A stretch of 64,000 bases of DNA from Crotophaga sulcirostris (Eukaryota > Chordata > Aves > Cuculiformes > Crotophagidae). Positions 13,924-26,490 of this stretch are shown here, piece after piece (the stretch's first letter is position 1; every line of letters begins with the position of its first letter). The stretch is from positions 1,994,524 through 2,058,523 of the forward strand of contig VYZB01000133.1 in NCBI GenBank assembly GCA_013397455.1. Direction: 5' to 3'. The notes under the pieces were generated by a model. The model searched no databases, had not been told where the DNA came from, and worked only from the letters and a program-made list of their open reading frames with translations. The translations under genes were made by a program, and so were the position numbers.

Positions 13924-16085
13924 GAAAAGGTGGGTTTGTGACCAAAAAAAGTACCCATATCTCTTCAAGTGGAAAGAGTCTCCAAACTGCTGAATCTGGA
14001 CACTGACAGGAAGAGTCTGAATTAATAATTATGATAAAAATGTAACTAAATTGTGACATCTGTTATTGTGGTGAGAGTCCCTTCTTGATTTTTATGAATT
14101 TGGTTGTTCTGAGAGATGGTATTGAGGAGTAGCAGGAAAAAATGTAAGTTGTGAAGAAATCTTTTCTCTACAGAGAACTGCCTTTCTGCTTTACTGGTCC
14201 TGGATGAGTGTGTAGACCTTGTATGAGAACAATCTCTATGCACTTCTAACTACAAATACATGTATTTAAAAAAAGTGCACGTACAGAGTGGTGGAAAGAA
14301 AAGCTTTGTTAAACTGAAGGAAAAGTGATCTCATAAGCAAACACATTTTACTCAATGTACAAACAAATAAAGGGTAATGACATTGCACAGGCAAAAGGAA
14401 GTGATCTATTTCATTGCGTAAAACTATAACATATCTGGCTGGCAATAAGGAGAAGGGAAAACCTTTTCATTCTCTCATGCAGTAGCAGTCCAGAACAATG
14501 GTTCTTTTGTATGATTAACTCTGTGCATGTTCCAAGTTGGTAGATACTGCCCCTACTTGGGATGTTGCCTACATGAAACCTGTCCTCTGAGAGCTTGTTT
14601 GATACCTGTTTTGATCGCTCTGCATAACAAGAGGCTTTTTGTCACAATGTCTCTTTGGTGTTGACATAACACCTTGATTTTAGAGTACTAAAATAATATG
14701 CTACTGCAACAGGCCAAGCGTTGCTAGACCATTAATGTGTATTTTGAACACATGAAGAGTTATCTCTTCTTAATTTGAAAGTATAACTTCACCATGGCTC
14801 AGATGTGTTGGAGGATGACTGAAGCAGGGAATGTTTTAATGGTGTGCTCCTGAAGAGCATCTTGAATTGTTTTTAGTGTGTATAAAGTACAGCTTAGATA
14901 TGACTTTTATTTCCTGCCTTCCCAATGGTCCTTATAGAGCAACTCCCTTTAAAATCTACATAGGCAGCTGTTAAAGTGTCTATTTTAGGCCATGTGGTTA
15001 AATGACAACAGGTTAAGATCTGATGCATTTAGGAACAACAGCTTAAGGTGTTACCAAGTACAGCTATCTGTTTTGCTGTAAGCTACTATTCCTATACTAG
15101 GTGATAGTGGGAAGTGCATCCTTTGCTTGGCTGCCTCAGACCAGTCCACTTTGCTGTGTTAAACCACAGGAAAAGTGCATTTGAGCTGGTTCTGAGTTAG
15201 GCACAAACACACTGGCTGTAATGGAGGTTTTGACCTCCGAAGGTAATAACATTCCCACATCTCTGTTCCTGGAGATTTTTTTTTTTGGAGGTACAGCATT
15301 GCTTTCATAGGTCACCTCCCTTGTAGTGTGGCTTTGGGCCATGGAGTACAAGGGTCAGTTTTAGTAGCCTGAAGACAGAGGGATGTTGGCACACCAGTGT
15401 GTTCTCAAGATAATGCTCCCGAAGGTACATAGATGGAAGAATGTGGTATATCAAAACCCTTGCTTTTCTTCTTCTTCACTATTCTGTTAACACATTTGAA
15501 ACCTAGATTGAAACCTTCTTTCAGATGATGATGTTCTTTCTTTAGCGTTGAGGCTTCTGTTTATGTAGATGAGCAAGCTCGTTGCTTGGCCTCAATAAGC
15601 TGACACACACGTATGTGGGTTGTTCTGCAAACCCACAGAATGTTCATCTTTGCAGTCCTCAAAACATTACAGTGTAGTAACAGACCTGTATGTTACACTG
15701 TAGTTTGGCACCCTCCTCTTCCCTAAGGTTTCTTTCTTGAAAGCAAAATGTAACAAACTTAGAGTTTTACCAGGGATGTGGTGGTGTGATTCAGATGAGC
15801 TCTGCTCACTGTCTTTTCATTTTGGGAAAGGAATTCTTAAAGCTGGTTCTATAATAGTGAAGCATAAGTATTGCATTTTCCTTCCCACCTCACCCCATGA
15901 CATCGTTTCTGTCTTTGACTGTTTCTGACCATTTGTCTCTGTGACTGTGACTCAGTATATGCTTCGTAAGGCAAACAGTCCCCACGTTAGGGGAATATAA
16001 ATCTCTCAGACAGGTTCAATGCAAGTGGTAACCTCACAGAATTAGTTTGCAAGTCCAAGGGTGTTGTAACTTTAATAAAAGAGGG

Positions 16086-16130
16086 TTAAAGGTAGAAAAG
16101 ACCTAGAAATCATACTGTCCATCCCTCAGT
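16086..16130 (-). mobile_element. Possible ancient CR1-type 3' tail
   Basis: GGTAGAAAAGACCTAGAAAT followed by CATACTGTCCATCCCTC resembles the minus-strand wording of the CR1 3' end (GG-TGGAA-GGACCT…ATCATCTAGTCCAACCCC) at roughly three bases in four. The similarity covers only about 40 bp and no RT-coding part is recognisable next to it. It could be a chance match. Confidence 0.3.
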
Positions 16131-16132
16131 TG

Positions 16133-16186
16133 ATGCTTCAGTCATGAAGCATTAGACCCCTGTGGCATTTGTTAATGCTGCAGCAT
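16133..16186. repeat. Two adjacent small palindromes
   Basis: ATGCTTCA (16133-16140) and its perfect inverse TGAAGCAT (16145-16152) flank a 4-base loop. About 22 bp later comes the perfect 12-bp palindrome ATGCTGCAGCAT (16175-16186). Both stems are short and may be chance. Confidence 0.6.
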
Positions 16187-17564
16187 GAGATTGTCCAGAC
16201 TGATTTGTTCGTCCACCTATCATCCTCTTAGCTTGGAAAACAGTGTCAGATATGATCCTCATTTTTGTGCTTTGTGCTTGCAGATTCTTGTTGCTGGTTT
16301 CAGCTACTATTGCATCAGGCAAAGAAAATAGACCTTTTCCTTCACCCTCAAATTCAATCACAGCTTTGGTTGTGGATATCAAATACGTTCATGATACTTC
16401 ATAGCATCAAAGAACAAAAATAGTCCAAAGATGTTTGTCATAGCCATAGGCTGCAATATTATACTGACTCATTTCTTTGCGCAGTAAAGAATTAGGGAGG
16501 GAGAAAAAGGGGGAGATGAAGCAGTGTGCGGATGCTGCACAAGGCTCTCTATGCATGGAAATAGATGAGTAGTTTCTGTGGGGCCAGGCTTTTTCTCATA
16601 GGAAACCTTGAATTTACAGATTTGTTCAGAGTGATTTGATCTGTACCACTTCCTGTCACACAGTGTGCTGTGTTCAGATATTGCAGTGCATCTGTTATGA
16701 CAGATACGGTAGATTTGGGGAGTCATATGAATAGAGAAGTGGGGAAGCTTGAGCTATTCATAATTCTCTCTCAGGATGGCTACCAGAACACAGCCACTTA
16801 ATTTTAGGGTTGATGTTTATTCACTCAGTTATCTCTTAAGAGGAAAAAAATGTACCCTGGCACTCTATATATTAACATTTGCTGAAAACTTGCCTGGTAT
16901 TGTTGCTGCTGCTCTGTCGTCTTTCTGTCTGGGTCTTTATTGCTTTTTTGTTGTATCATATCTGTAAACGTTTTTCTCTGTTCCTTGAGATAGGAGGCAT
17001 GGCTGTCTATTTTGTTCAACTTTTAGAGACTTTTTGAGTGCTTCTTCAGGAAGAAAAGGTGAAAAGAAAAAAATGTGCCTGCCGTCTAGCAGAGAGGTTG
17101 CTTCCTCCCTGTTGAGAGCATCCCTGTTTTTTTGATACACTGTACAAACAGGAATGGATCTGGGGAAAGCTCTGTGAAATTCCTCCTTCACCATACCTCC
17201 TTTGTGTTGTGTTTCTGCTGGATAGACCTTGTTAGAGTAAGCCATGACTGAATTAGCATTTCAGAGATGGTGCAGTGTCTCAGATGTTTCTGGTTTTGTA
17301 TTTTGTATGTAGGTTTTCTTTCCCTCCTACTTTTCCCCTGTTAATTAGTTAGTGCTGTGTGGAAAATCTGATCTGCTTGCTGATCGTTGTCTTCATTATT
17401 GAGGTGTAGTGCTGAAGCAGTGTCATTATCCTATGAGCCTACTTTTATGTCTTTAATAAATTTGCTCTTACGGCTTTACACAGGGTGTTAGATGGATGGA
17501 TAAAGCTCAAGATGAGAGACCAGGTTTCCTCACTGTGTTATGCTCACGTTCTGTCTCATTTGAA

Positions 17565-17788
17565 CTATAGGAAGAAGTTCTTCACTGAAAGGGTGATTGG
17601 CCACGGGAATGCGCTGCCCAGGGAGGTGGTGGAGTCGCCGACCCTTGATGTGTTTAAGGGAAGATTGGATGAGGCACTCAGTGCCATGGTTCAGGTGATG
17701 AGTTGGTGTTAGTGTTGGCTTATAGGTTGGACTTGATGATCTCAGAGGTCTCTTCCAACCTGGTTATACTGTGAAACTGTGTGAAACT
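17565..17788 (+). mobile_element. CR1 LINE 3' end, C-terminal RT codons plus 3' UTR
   Basis: This copy is truncated to the last part of CR1 ORF2 and the 3' UTR. Plus-strand translation gives [20 protein letters not shown] followed by [20 protein letters not shown], which is the conserved end of the CR1 reverse transcriptase. Then come the 3' UTR words GGTTGGACTTGATGATCTC and GAGGTCTCTTCCAACCTGG. It ends in an unusual tail with repeated TGTGAAACT units instead of the commoner ATTCTATG units. The reading frame is intact up to its stop. The copy at 54450-54732 is from the same subfamily, about 88% alike by eye. Confidence 0.88.
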
Positions 17789-20700
17789 GCTGGTCCTTGA
17801 GCCATAGGGGTAAGGAGCACAATGGTTTACATTGTGGCTTCTCAGTGAAGAACTAGGAGTGTGTTACAGTGGGTACCGCATCATTGTAAAGTGGAGTGAA
17901 TGGGTTCTTTTGAATCGTAAAACTTGATGAATCCACAGATGGATTTTTTTTCCTTCTTCAAATGAATGTATGTTTATGTTCATGCTGTATACGCATGTGT
18001 TTCCAGTATCAGAAATATAATGGCAGAGTTTCTTGCCCAAAGACAGGCTGGCTTTTCTCTTTTGCTTTAGTTTCCAGTTGTCATACAATCTGATTATAAA
18101 TTTGCACATTGAATGACTTCTACCACTAGGAGAAAATAAATGAAGGTCTTGGAAGACTTTCTTGAAATAGTCTAGAAAGCTGAAGTTGAAGTCTTATATA
18201 TTAATTCTCTCTTTTTCTTTCTTTAACCTTGCTTCTCAGAACTAGCTCACAGGCTTAAAGTGAACCGTAGCTTGTCCGATACAGCAAGTTTAGTGAGTGA
18301 GTTGACACTTGTTTCCAGTTCTTCAGACTACGTACGCATAGTAGAAATTTATTTCCTGAGTAGTTAGGCTCTAGGGCAAATCTTCTGTGTGTGCTCACAG
18401 TAGGAATGATCACTCAATCTAGAATGACAGAGCAGCAAAACTAGTGGGAAGTGTGTGAGTTTGTGGCATCGGAAAGAGCTGTGTGCATGTTCTGACCAAA
18501 CAGGGATATGGGGAATGTATTAATTTTGCCCATTTGCTGAACATTAAACCTGCATAACTCTGGGTACATCATACCTCACTGATATTGCACGACAGAGTTC
18601 AGGCCCCCATCTTCGTGTTTATTATTATTTCAACATGGGCACAGGCAGAACAGTGGCAGCCGATGTGGCATAATTGAGTTAAATTCTCTTAGGGCATTGC
18701 ATTCTTTAGCAAGATTAGCAGGCTGTTTTCTTTTGTAGCTGTACTGTTCTATTACCTCTCACCTTCATGAGACCATTTCCTCCTCTGTGAAAGATGGCTA
18801 TATTTTTCTGTTATAAGTAAGACTGATAAATTAGCATTACTCGCATGGAGGATGAACTTATGTGAGAGAAATCTGTAAAATCATTTGCTCAGATAAAATT
18901 ATTTTGATTCTTCCTTGTGTCAGGTAGCTTCATTTTTTCAAGTACACAATGCCTAAGAAAGGGCATTCCCTTCAAAGCCTACCTTTCATCTCCTTTTGAA
19001 ACCAGAATTAATTTCTGGCATGTCAGTCACCTCCATGGATTGTGTCATTGTCACTAACAGAATTATATTGGTTTATTCATTTATTAATTTTTCTAAAGTA
19101 ACATTTGGACATATATCCAGAATTAATACAGCTATAGAGATCTGTAGTAGACAATTAGTTGCATATAGGTAGAGAAGCTGCCTTATTTCTGTTAAAGCTG
19201 TTTAAAACAGCGAGATCTCTAGTGACATAAGCAAAGTGGAGACAAAAACAAGTTGGGTGACTGTTTCTTATGTAATTGTCTAGTTTTCCTTCCTTTGGCA
19301 TCCTCTCTGAATCCAGACTGCGTGGAGATCTTACGATACAAAGGAAGTGTTCACAGTATGAAGAAGAACCTGTGTCAGTGATAAGGTACCCTGTAGATTG
19401 TCTTATCAGCCACAGCAGATTGGGAAGGAAGATGCCTTGGCATTTGCATATTAATTGCTTGTTTTTAATAAACTCTCAATTTACAGACTCTTAAGTGTAG
19501 AGTTAAATTCGTTCTCTATCCTGGTAATAGAATTCCCAGAGAGAATTCTGGAAACACTCTGTGTATAGTTATGCTGGCACTTCAGATGGAAAGAAGTCGA
19601 GGTGTTAACTTCTTTTTGTGTGCAGCAGGGCTACACAGCGTGTGGCTGTCACAGCCCTTTGTGTCCCACCTGCCCTTTCTTCCTTCTTAGTCTAAAGCAC
19701 ACACACTGAAGGAGGAAGAGTCTTTAGAAGAAGAAGAAAGATATGACCATCTCTGCGTGTGCTTTTCTAAAGCATCGTTGCAAGTCTTTACTGAGTATGG
19801 ATTCTTATGACTTTCAAGAAGGGAAATGCTGTTTGTCTTACCTTATGGGTGAGGATACTGAAAAAAAAAAAAGGAAGTTTATTTTTCCAAAACTACATAG
19901 CAAGAGAGTGATGAAGGCAGGGAATCCCTAGTGCTCTACTCCCTTTCTCTGACAACATACTCTGGCCGTAGCAGCATTTATAACCTTAAAATTGTGATGC
20001 AGTTTGCTGTGTTAAGGAGCATGCAATCTGCTCTTGCATGCAGTATGTCTTCACTCAACTCCGTTAGGCTGAGTAAGGGCTGTAGCCCTTTTTTGTTAAT
20101 GACCTTGATTGTTTCCCAGTGCCCTGTCATGCCAACTGAGTGGTGCTTCCAGTACACAGTCAGTCCTGTTGGCTGCTCATGCTGCAGAGACCACTGCCAC
20201 CTGCTGAGAGCCCCCTTTCTGTAGCAGGGAGAGTTTGAAGCAGAAGGACTTGGGATGTCAAGGTGAGTCAGCACTTTAAGAGGAGCACAGTGCAGTGGTG
20301 GGATCTGTATTCTCAGGTTTGTCATAGTTACTCTTAACTACACCTTCCCTCTGTTGCTCAGAATAAACAGGAGCTCTGATTTACTGTTGAAAACAGGTTT
20401 TGTTTTGGAGATTGTTCTCATGGAATGCTCGCTTTGATGTTTTTTTTCTGTTCCTGCAAGGACACAGGAGAAGCTTTTCTGTCTAATGAAAGAGAACTCT
20501 TTATTGAATGGAAAATTAATGTGGGGTGTTCAGAGCTCTCAAGTGGCATTCTGGCTGTGGTGAAAGTACTTTTTTTCTTAGGACTTTACTGTGGGTGTTG
20601 TCCTTTTTCTCTAAACTTTAGTTATGATCCTTGCAAGCTAAGCTGTTCATCCCAGGTGTTGCTTTTGTAAGAAAGCTGAGCCTTGTATAGTTTCAGGTAC

Positions 20701-21235
20701 ATCCTGAATGTAACTTACTGTGTCTTCTCTTTAGTCGTCATAGAAGACTTTGTCTGGAGATGTTGGTATCAACCAGCAGGGCTGCTATGTAGTACTTCTG
20801 GCTCAGCCTTTCCATTAGGGATCTCCCCTGTGAGTGGCTTATCCTCTAGCTCAGATGTTTGAAGTGCTTTCAGGCTGAAACTAAATGCATGAGCTGTCTG
20901 CCTAGAAGCCATCCCCACCCTAATATTCCCTTAAAAGCAAGTTAGCTGCAGAGAGTGTAATGTAATCCTCTGTCTGCTTTCAGCACTTTCCAACTGAAAG
21001 TGTTTAAACACTTTCCAAACGTTAAATTAATACTTGCAGCACTTCTGTCACATCAGTGGCTTGATGCTAAGGTTAAGTAGATCAGTTTTACACATATGAA
21101 AACAGAAGCAAAGAGCAGAATGCCATACTGGCAGAGTGGTCATGATCGCAGAGCTGGGACTACAAGAGACTAGTGTCATGTTTTAAGAATGAGAGTCCTT
21201 TAAACGGCTTGATGAGTTATTGTTTAGGTTTTCTG

Positions 21236-21307
21236 TTTTTTTTTTTTTTTTTCATCTTATTTTTGCCTGAGATCTGTGTGGTGGTGGTATGTGTTTTTTT
21301 TTTTTTT
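21236..21307. repeat. Paired poly-T runs (17 and 14)
   Basis: Two T runs, 21236-21252 and 21294-21307, flank a TG/TGG-rich 41-bp stretch. No minus-strand retroposon is visible that would explain them as tails. Confidence 0.85.
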
Positions 21308-23636
21308 CTAATGTACATTTGTGTGGCTCTTGATTAACTGAGCCAACCTCTTGATTGAGGTTTCTAGAAGTAGCCTTAATAAAATAATAAATCATGTTGA
21401 GATTCTATAACAAGTGATCTAATTATGTAGGAAAGACAGTGTTTTCGAACTTTGCAGCATCTACTTTTAGAAACTTCTTTAAATGGGTTGCATACATGGA
21501 TGTATACTTGGGCAAAATAAAGATAAACGTTATCTTGCATTTATGCTAAGAAACATATCGCTTTGAGGATGGACTCTTTTGTTAAAACTTGACATAATTA
21601 TGCCATTTTCTCTCAGAGAAACAAAAGCCTTTGCTGTCAATTCTCCTGTATTTGTAGGATTCAGCAAAAATGTTGGAATATGTTTAGTAATAGTTTAACT
21701 AAAGAAGGAAACTTGCCATCTGCACACATTGGATGGCTAAGTTTTTTGCTTTATTTTCAGCCCTTTCCCCCTTTCTCTATATTCTTCTGTTTTAGTTCTG
21801 GCAGATACAAAAATGGAAAAAATAAGATTTTAATTTGATCTTTGGATGTCATAAGAGTTGTGTCTATCTTTTCAGTGCATGTGCCCTCATGGCATGTCTT
21901 AACGTCAGTGTTTTCCTCGGGCTGCTGTTCTTATGCACTTGCCTCTGGACAGCAGTTGGCCTCTGCCTTGTTTGAATGCTCTTCCAGAAATGTCTTCCTG
22001 TAAGCAATTGGTCATTGTACGTCTGTCTAGCTATTTTCTATTTTCATGATCTAGTCAAAAACTAGCAACTGTGAAGTCAGCTGTTTGGCAAGGATATTTG
22101 GAGAACTATGGGAGGCTTGGGTATACAGAAGCCTTGACAGGTGCTTGAGGCAATCAGTTTGCTTGTCTAACCTGAAATCTCTCGTGTGGGAGAGATCTGT
22201 TATAACGTGAAACAAACCATTTTCCAAAGCATTTAAATGAATAAGAGAAGGAAATGGTGATTTTAGACTTCTGCAGAGTGTTTGACTCAGCCTCTTGTGT
22301 CTGCTGGTTAAACAACTCTTTGCTACGCAGCAACACAAATAACTGAGTTTCTGCGCTATCATCGCTTTAAGACCAAATGGCAGCATTTATATATTTGTGT
22401 TTGATAATATAGAATTGAGTGCAGGTCTTTAGTTTCCTGCAGAGACAGCAGCTGAAACCTGTGAAGTCTACACAAATGAATCAAGAATTTGAAGATTGAC
22501 TTACTTTATGAATTCCAGTAGGGTCTCTGTTTGCTATTGCATGCTAATAGGAAGATGAAGGAGGAAAGCGATAAAGACACAGCGTGTGTGGAAACAGACA
22601 TTCCATGAACCTGAGATCCTGTGGCTCAGCTTGAGCATCACTCAGGATGCATCTGCTCTTGAGACCTTCTTACTTCAGGACACAACTTTATCTACACTGA
22701 CTAAGGGATACAAGAGTAATTTTCCTGGTCTGTGTAGGGGCAGATGATTGCAGTGACTTGAACAATTGTATAATGATCTCCTACATCTCATGCTTGTTAC
22801 TATGACTTAAATAGGGACATCACCAAAAGCTAAAGGAGATCTGAAGAGGTTAAAGGAGACAGTGTAATTGGAGATGGTACCTCCGAAGACTGGGGAGAGT
22901 GCGGGGAGGGAGGAAGACAAAATGTCCAACAACAACCCATTCAAGTTCAAAATGCACTGGGAAAAGTAGTAACCTGTAGGATTTTGACTTTCTATGTTGT
23001 ATTTTAATTTTTTGGCCTCCATGAACATACTTATGTTTTTTTTTTGTAAACTGAAATATTTCCTTGCTTATATATTATTCTTGTTTCCCATACTGATAAG
23101 AGCTTTAGCAAACATTCATGATTCTGCTTCTGTCTTTGCATCCTACCATGACTTGCATTCTCCTCTGCTTATCCACAATCTGTGCTCATGTGAACATTGG
23201 ATTAATTTTTTTTGGAGTATCTGGACTTAAAGACATTGTGCTACAATTTTTGAAGATATACTGTTTTGGAAGAGCTGTGAGTAGGGGGAAGGAAAACACA
23301 TTATAATCAGTCAGTTGATGATATTCATTCTGACTTTTATGCAGAGAATTGCTCATTAATTTTTCAAATTAGCCCCAAAAATAGGTAGCCTCCAATTACG
23401 ATAAAAAAAAAAAAATCACCAGTCAGATTCAAGTTACTGCTCCTGGCAGCCAGACTGCAAAAAAAAAAAAGGGTAGTATCTTTGCAGTCAAATATAAAAG
23501 ACTTTTCACCCAAGAGGTACTCCAAGCTCCTCCTATAGGAGAAATGTCAGATGCAATGCTAAACTTTAATTCAGAAAATCACAGCAAATTACTGAACCCT
23601 CAGAAGACAGCCAAGTACACACTGACTTTTCACAGC

Positions 23637-23656
23637 TGCTATATGCTGCTATATGC
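23637..23656. repeat. Perfect 10-bp tandem duplication
   Basis: TGCTATATGC occurs twice head to tail. Too short to be a minisatellite; probably a slippage event. Confidence 0.85.
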
Positions 23657-24829
23657 CATGCTCATCTCTGGGGACTTATGACAGCATGGTCTCTGGCTGC
23701 CAAAATACAAGGGTATCATCCCTGCCAAGGAAAGTCTGTGTGTTCTGAGCACCTGTGATGCAGATAAAACCTAAAAAATTAATCAATGATGGGAAAACAA
23801 AAGCTTCTTTTGTCTTAGTTTTGCCCAGCTTCTCCAGCTGTGGTCATCTCTAATTTATGTGTGTTGCTACACAGGTGCATGACTCTCCTAAATGCTACCA
23901 ATGTATGGCTATCCTGATGTTTTGATATTTGGCACGGAAGAGATTTTAAGATATAACTTTATTGTCTTAAGTAACAAATCAGTTTTCTGGTATTTGTGCT
24001 GCCTTTTTTCCCTTGACTCTGTACAACCAGTGGAAGGTAAGAGGAAGGTTTCCCCAGGGAGACAATAAAGCAAGAGCTTAGTGTGACTGTTCTGGATTGT
24101 CTCCTGGAAGACTCTTCATCTCCTTGTGTTGACTGCGTGTGGATGTTGTACAGCTGCAGATCCAGGACCTGCAGTTAGGCATTATAAACAGTGCCCAGTG
24201 TTTTCAGTCAGTGTTCCTCGAAGTGGTTTGATTTAGAAACCTCATGGAATTTTGGTTTCATAACAATACCACTTTTAAACTAAATGGTCTCATTAAGGGT
24301 TAACTGTGCAGATCATGGTAACATCAGAAGTAGTTTTGATATTGTCTTCCTTTGCTCAAGGGCCACACTCCACACTTGGTCTTTTGTTATAGACTGAAGT
24401 TCCTAAGAACTGTTTTGCCATCTTCTTTTCTAGCATGCATTTTTCCCCTGTTCTGTGAGTCTCTACTGCATAGGATCTCTTGATGTTCGATTATATGTAT
24501 ACTCAGATTCTCAACTCCTTCAAGTCTTATCTGAAAATCAACCTTACCAAGAGTGGCAGTACACTATCAAAGTTAAGTCACTACTCTTGCAGAAGCAGTA
24601 ATTAAATAACCCAATTTAAAATAAAAGCAATGGTTCCGAGGGCAACAAATCATCTTACCTTTTCCAAGATTCCAGCTGCATGCTAGTGTCCAGTGACAAC
24701 CTGATCTTTGGTCACGTAATGCTCTCTCTGTAATGAGCATCAATACAAAGCAAGAATGTGATTATGTTGTCACTCTACAGGTAGGATATAAATAGAGTTT
24801 TAACGGATTCCGTATCAGTTGCAAGGCTC

Positions 24830-25160
24830 CTGCTGCTCACCGGTGGCGGTGATGCCTTGAAATGTTCATTAAAATGACTTGAAGTGTTGTTCAAGCAGTG
24901 TGTCTCGCGCAGTCAGCTAACTTGGCTGCTGTTTTCAATTCACTGTATCAATCAGGACTTCAAGTCTCTACATTTTAATTTCTTTTGCGTCAGAATCAAC
25001 TTTGTTGGCTCGTTTGTGCACCGCAGTTGCATAAATTGCCGCCTCAGCTGTCAAAAGTAGGTAATGGACTGCTTTGTAAAGAGCCCATACTCTGAGAATT
25101 CTGGAAAGCTTTTTCAGAGCCCAAACTTATGAAAAACAGTTTTAGCTTTCCCTTCTGAAG
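24830..25160. promoter_or_regulatory. Candidate conserved noncoding block (motif-rich, repeat-free)
   Basis: This block differs in texture from its AT-rich, T-run-rich surroundings. It has balanced composition, no homopolymer run and dense transcription-factor-like words: CATTAAAATGA, GCATAAATTGCCGCC, TGTCAAAAG and GTAATGG near 25030-25070, and TGACTTGAAG near the start. Such texture is typical of vertebrate conserved noncoding elements, but conservation cannot be judged from one sequence. No open frame of useful length crosses it. Confidence 0.3.
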
Positions 25161-25923
25161 TTTATGTATTAAACCTTGGGCACTATCTAGTATTTTTAAT
25201 AGGCAACGGTAAAGGGTGAGCCATGGAACCTGTTAGCTGCTAAATGCTGACAAGCACTGTCAGACACTGAGTGTGTAGGTGAGTTTGACAAGGTTATAGG
25301 ATTCTAACCAAGCATGCAGAACCAATGAGCTCCAGAGCTCAAGGGGTTTTTTTTGTTTGTTTGTTTTTTAAATTTGAAAAGGTGATAATCTAGGCTTTCA
25401 CCTTCCAGATTAATTCTCTCTCTGCCTTATGGAAACAACAGGAAAAAAAAAAGAATGTTGAAAGCAATGGTGCTGGCCTACCTTAACTATGAACTTTCAC
25501 TTCAGTAGTTCTAGTGTTTGATACATTTTGATTTAACGCATCTGTAATAGTCCCATTATAAAATCATAAATTTGATCAATGACTTAGTATTTTTACAATC
25601 TAAAACCTGTAAACAATCTTAAGAAGAAACCTGGCTCCTTGCATCTCTTACTAAAAATGCATATGGATGAGTCTTCTTCCTGTATCTTTATCCTGTGTTA
25701 TAACATGCAAATCTGGTACCTTGTTTGGATCAGGCCGGGCCATATAACCTCCTGTATAAAATAATGAGAGGGCCTCTTGAGGTTAGTTAAATTATTGGTC
25801 CTTGGAGTATATATCTCCTCTTGCAGTTAGAAATCTTTAACCCCTTGTCTAAAAGGGCAATTTGAATCCTTGAGACTGTTAGAGATTAGTCACAACTTTC
25901 TTCTCAAGCTTCAGGACTGGCCC

Positions 25924-25943
25924 TTTTTTTTTTTTTTTTTTCA
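25924..25943. repeat. Poly-T run (20), the longest in the window
   Basis: Twenty uninterrupted T following CCC. No attached minus-strand retroposon is recognised. Confidence 0.9.
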
Positions 25944-26460
25944 AATGCAATCTCTGGTTTAGGTGCTACAAATTAAAACATTGTATGTTTTGTTTGCATA
26001 TGCTCCTTCTGTTTTTCCTGCATGACTAGTAGATTTATACAGCAATCAAAATGCTATTGTTTTTCTCTTCCTCAGTAATGATTGCACCAAACGCTAAGTA
26101 TATTTTGTGATTTCAAGATTCTGTTTTCTAATTAGAAAATATTTTGACTCTGTCACTTCTGCCACAACCTTTATAAAGGGAAACTGTCTGCATAACTCTT
26201 TGGGGACACTCAGTTCTGTATCTGCTTTCCCTTAAGATGAGACTGCAGCAAGCTTGGCAGTGTTTGGAATTTGAATTTCTAATGGCTGTCAGAAGAAAAA
26301 GGTTTCTGCATTAATGACTATTCATGATATTTTTAAAATACCCATAAACGTTCAGTGGCTATATCCAAGCCTAAAGGGTAACAATTGTGGATAGTGACAC
26401 ACTAATGGTAGATGGTAATTTGAAATTTGTTTGCAGAAAAATTCCTGTGTTTGATTATTT

Positions 26461-26490
26461 TAGATGATGATGATAATAGTAATAATAATA
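26461..26490. repeat. Imperfect trinucleotide run (GAT)n/(TAA)n
   Basis: GATGATGATGATAA followed by TAGTAATAATAATA. A 30-bp compound trinucleotide microsatellite, interrupted, so probably of low mutability. Confidence 0.8.

Larger units (their letters stand above)
7551..16085. other. No gene seen: AT-rich unique DNA with simple runs
   Basis: No exon, RNA gene or clear mobile element is visible. Simple sequence includes T runs at 9963-9975 and 10018-10028, a block of about 65 bp almost purely A and T (10320-10385), a (TG)6-7 run (11351-11363), CT/T-rich 12361-12401, T14 (11909-11922) and an A18 run (13906-13923). A small inverted repeat (GCATGAGT at 9826-9833 with ACTCATGC at 9851-9858) carries a perfect AP-1-type TGACTCA in its right arm. 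Confidence 0.6.
17789..24829. other. No gene seen: unique DNA with T runs
   Basis: No coding exon, RNA gene or LINE body is recognised. Visible simple sequence: a GAA-rich patch (about 19709-19741), T17 (21236-21252), T14 (21294-21307), two A runs near 23403 and 23460, and a perfect 10-bp tandem duplication of TGCTATATGC (23637-23656). Open frames up to 115 codons (19978-20325 minus) show no domain and are treated as chance. Confidence 0.6.

Noticed and set aside
23403..23470. Two A runs about 57 bp apart as SINE tails
   Set aside because: No tRNA- or 5S-like head is visible before either run.
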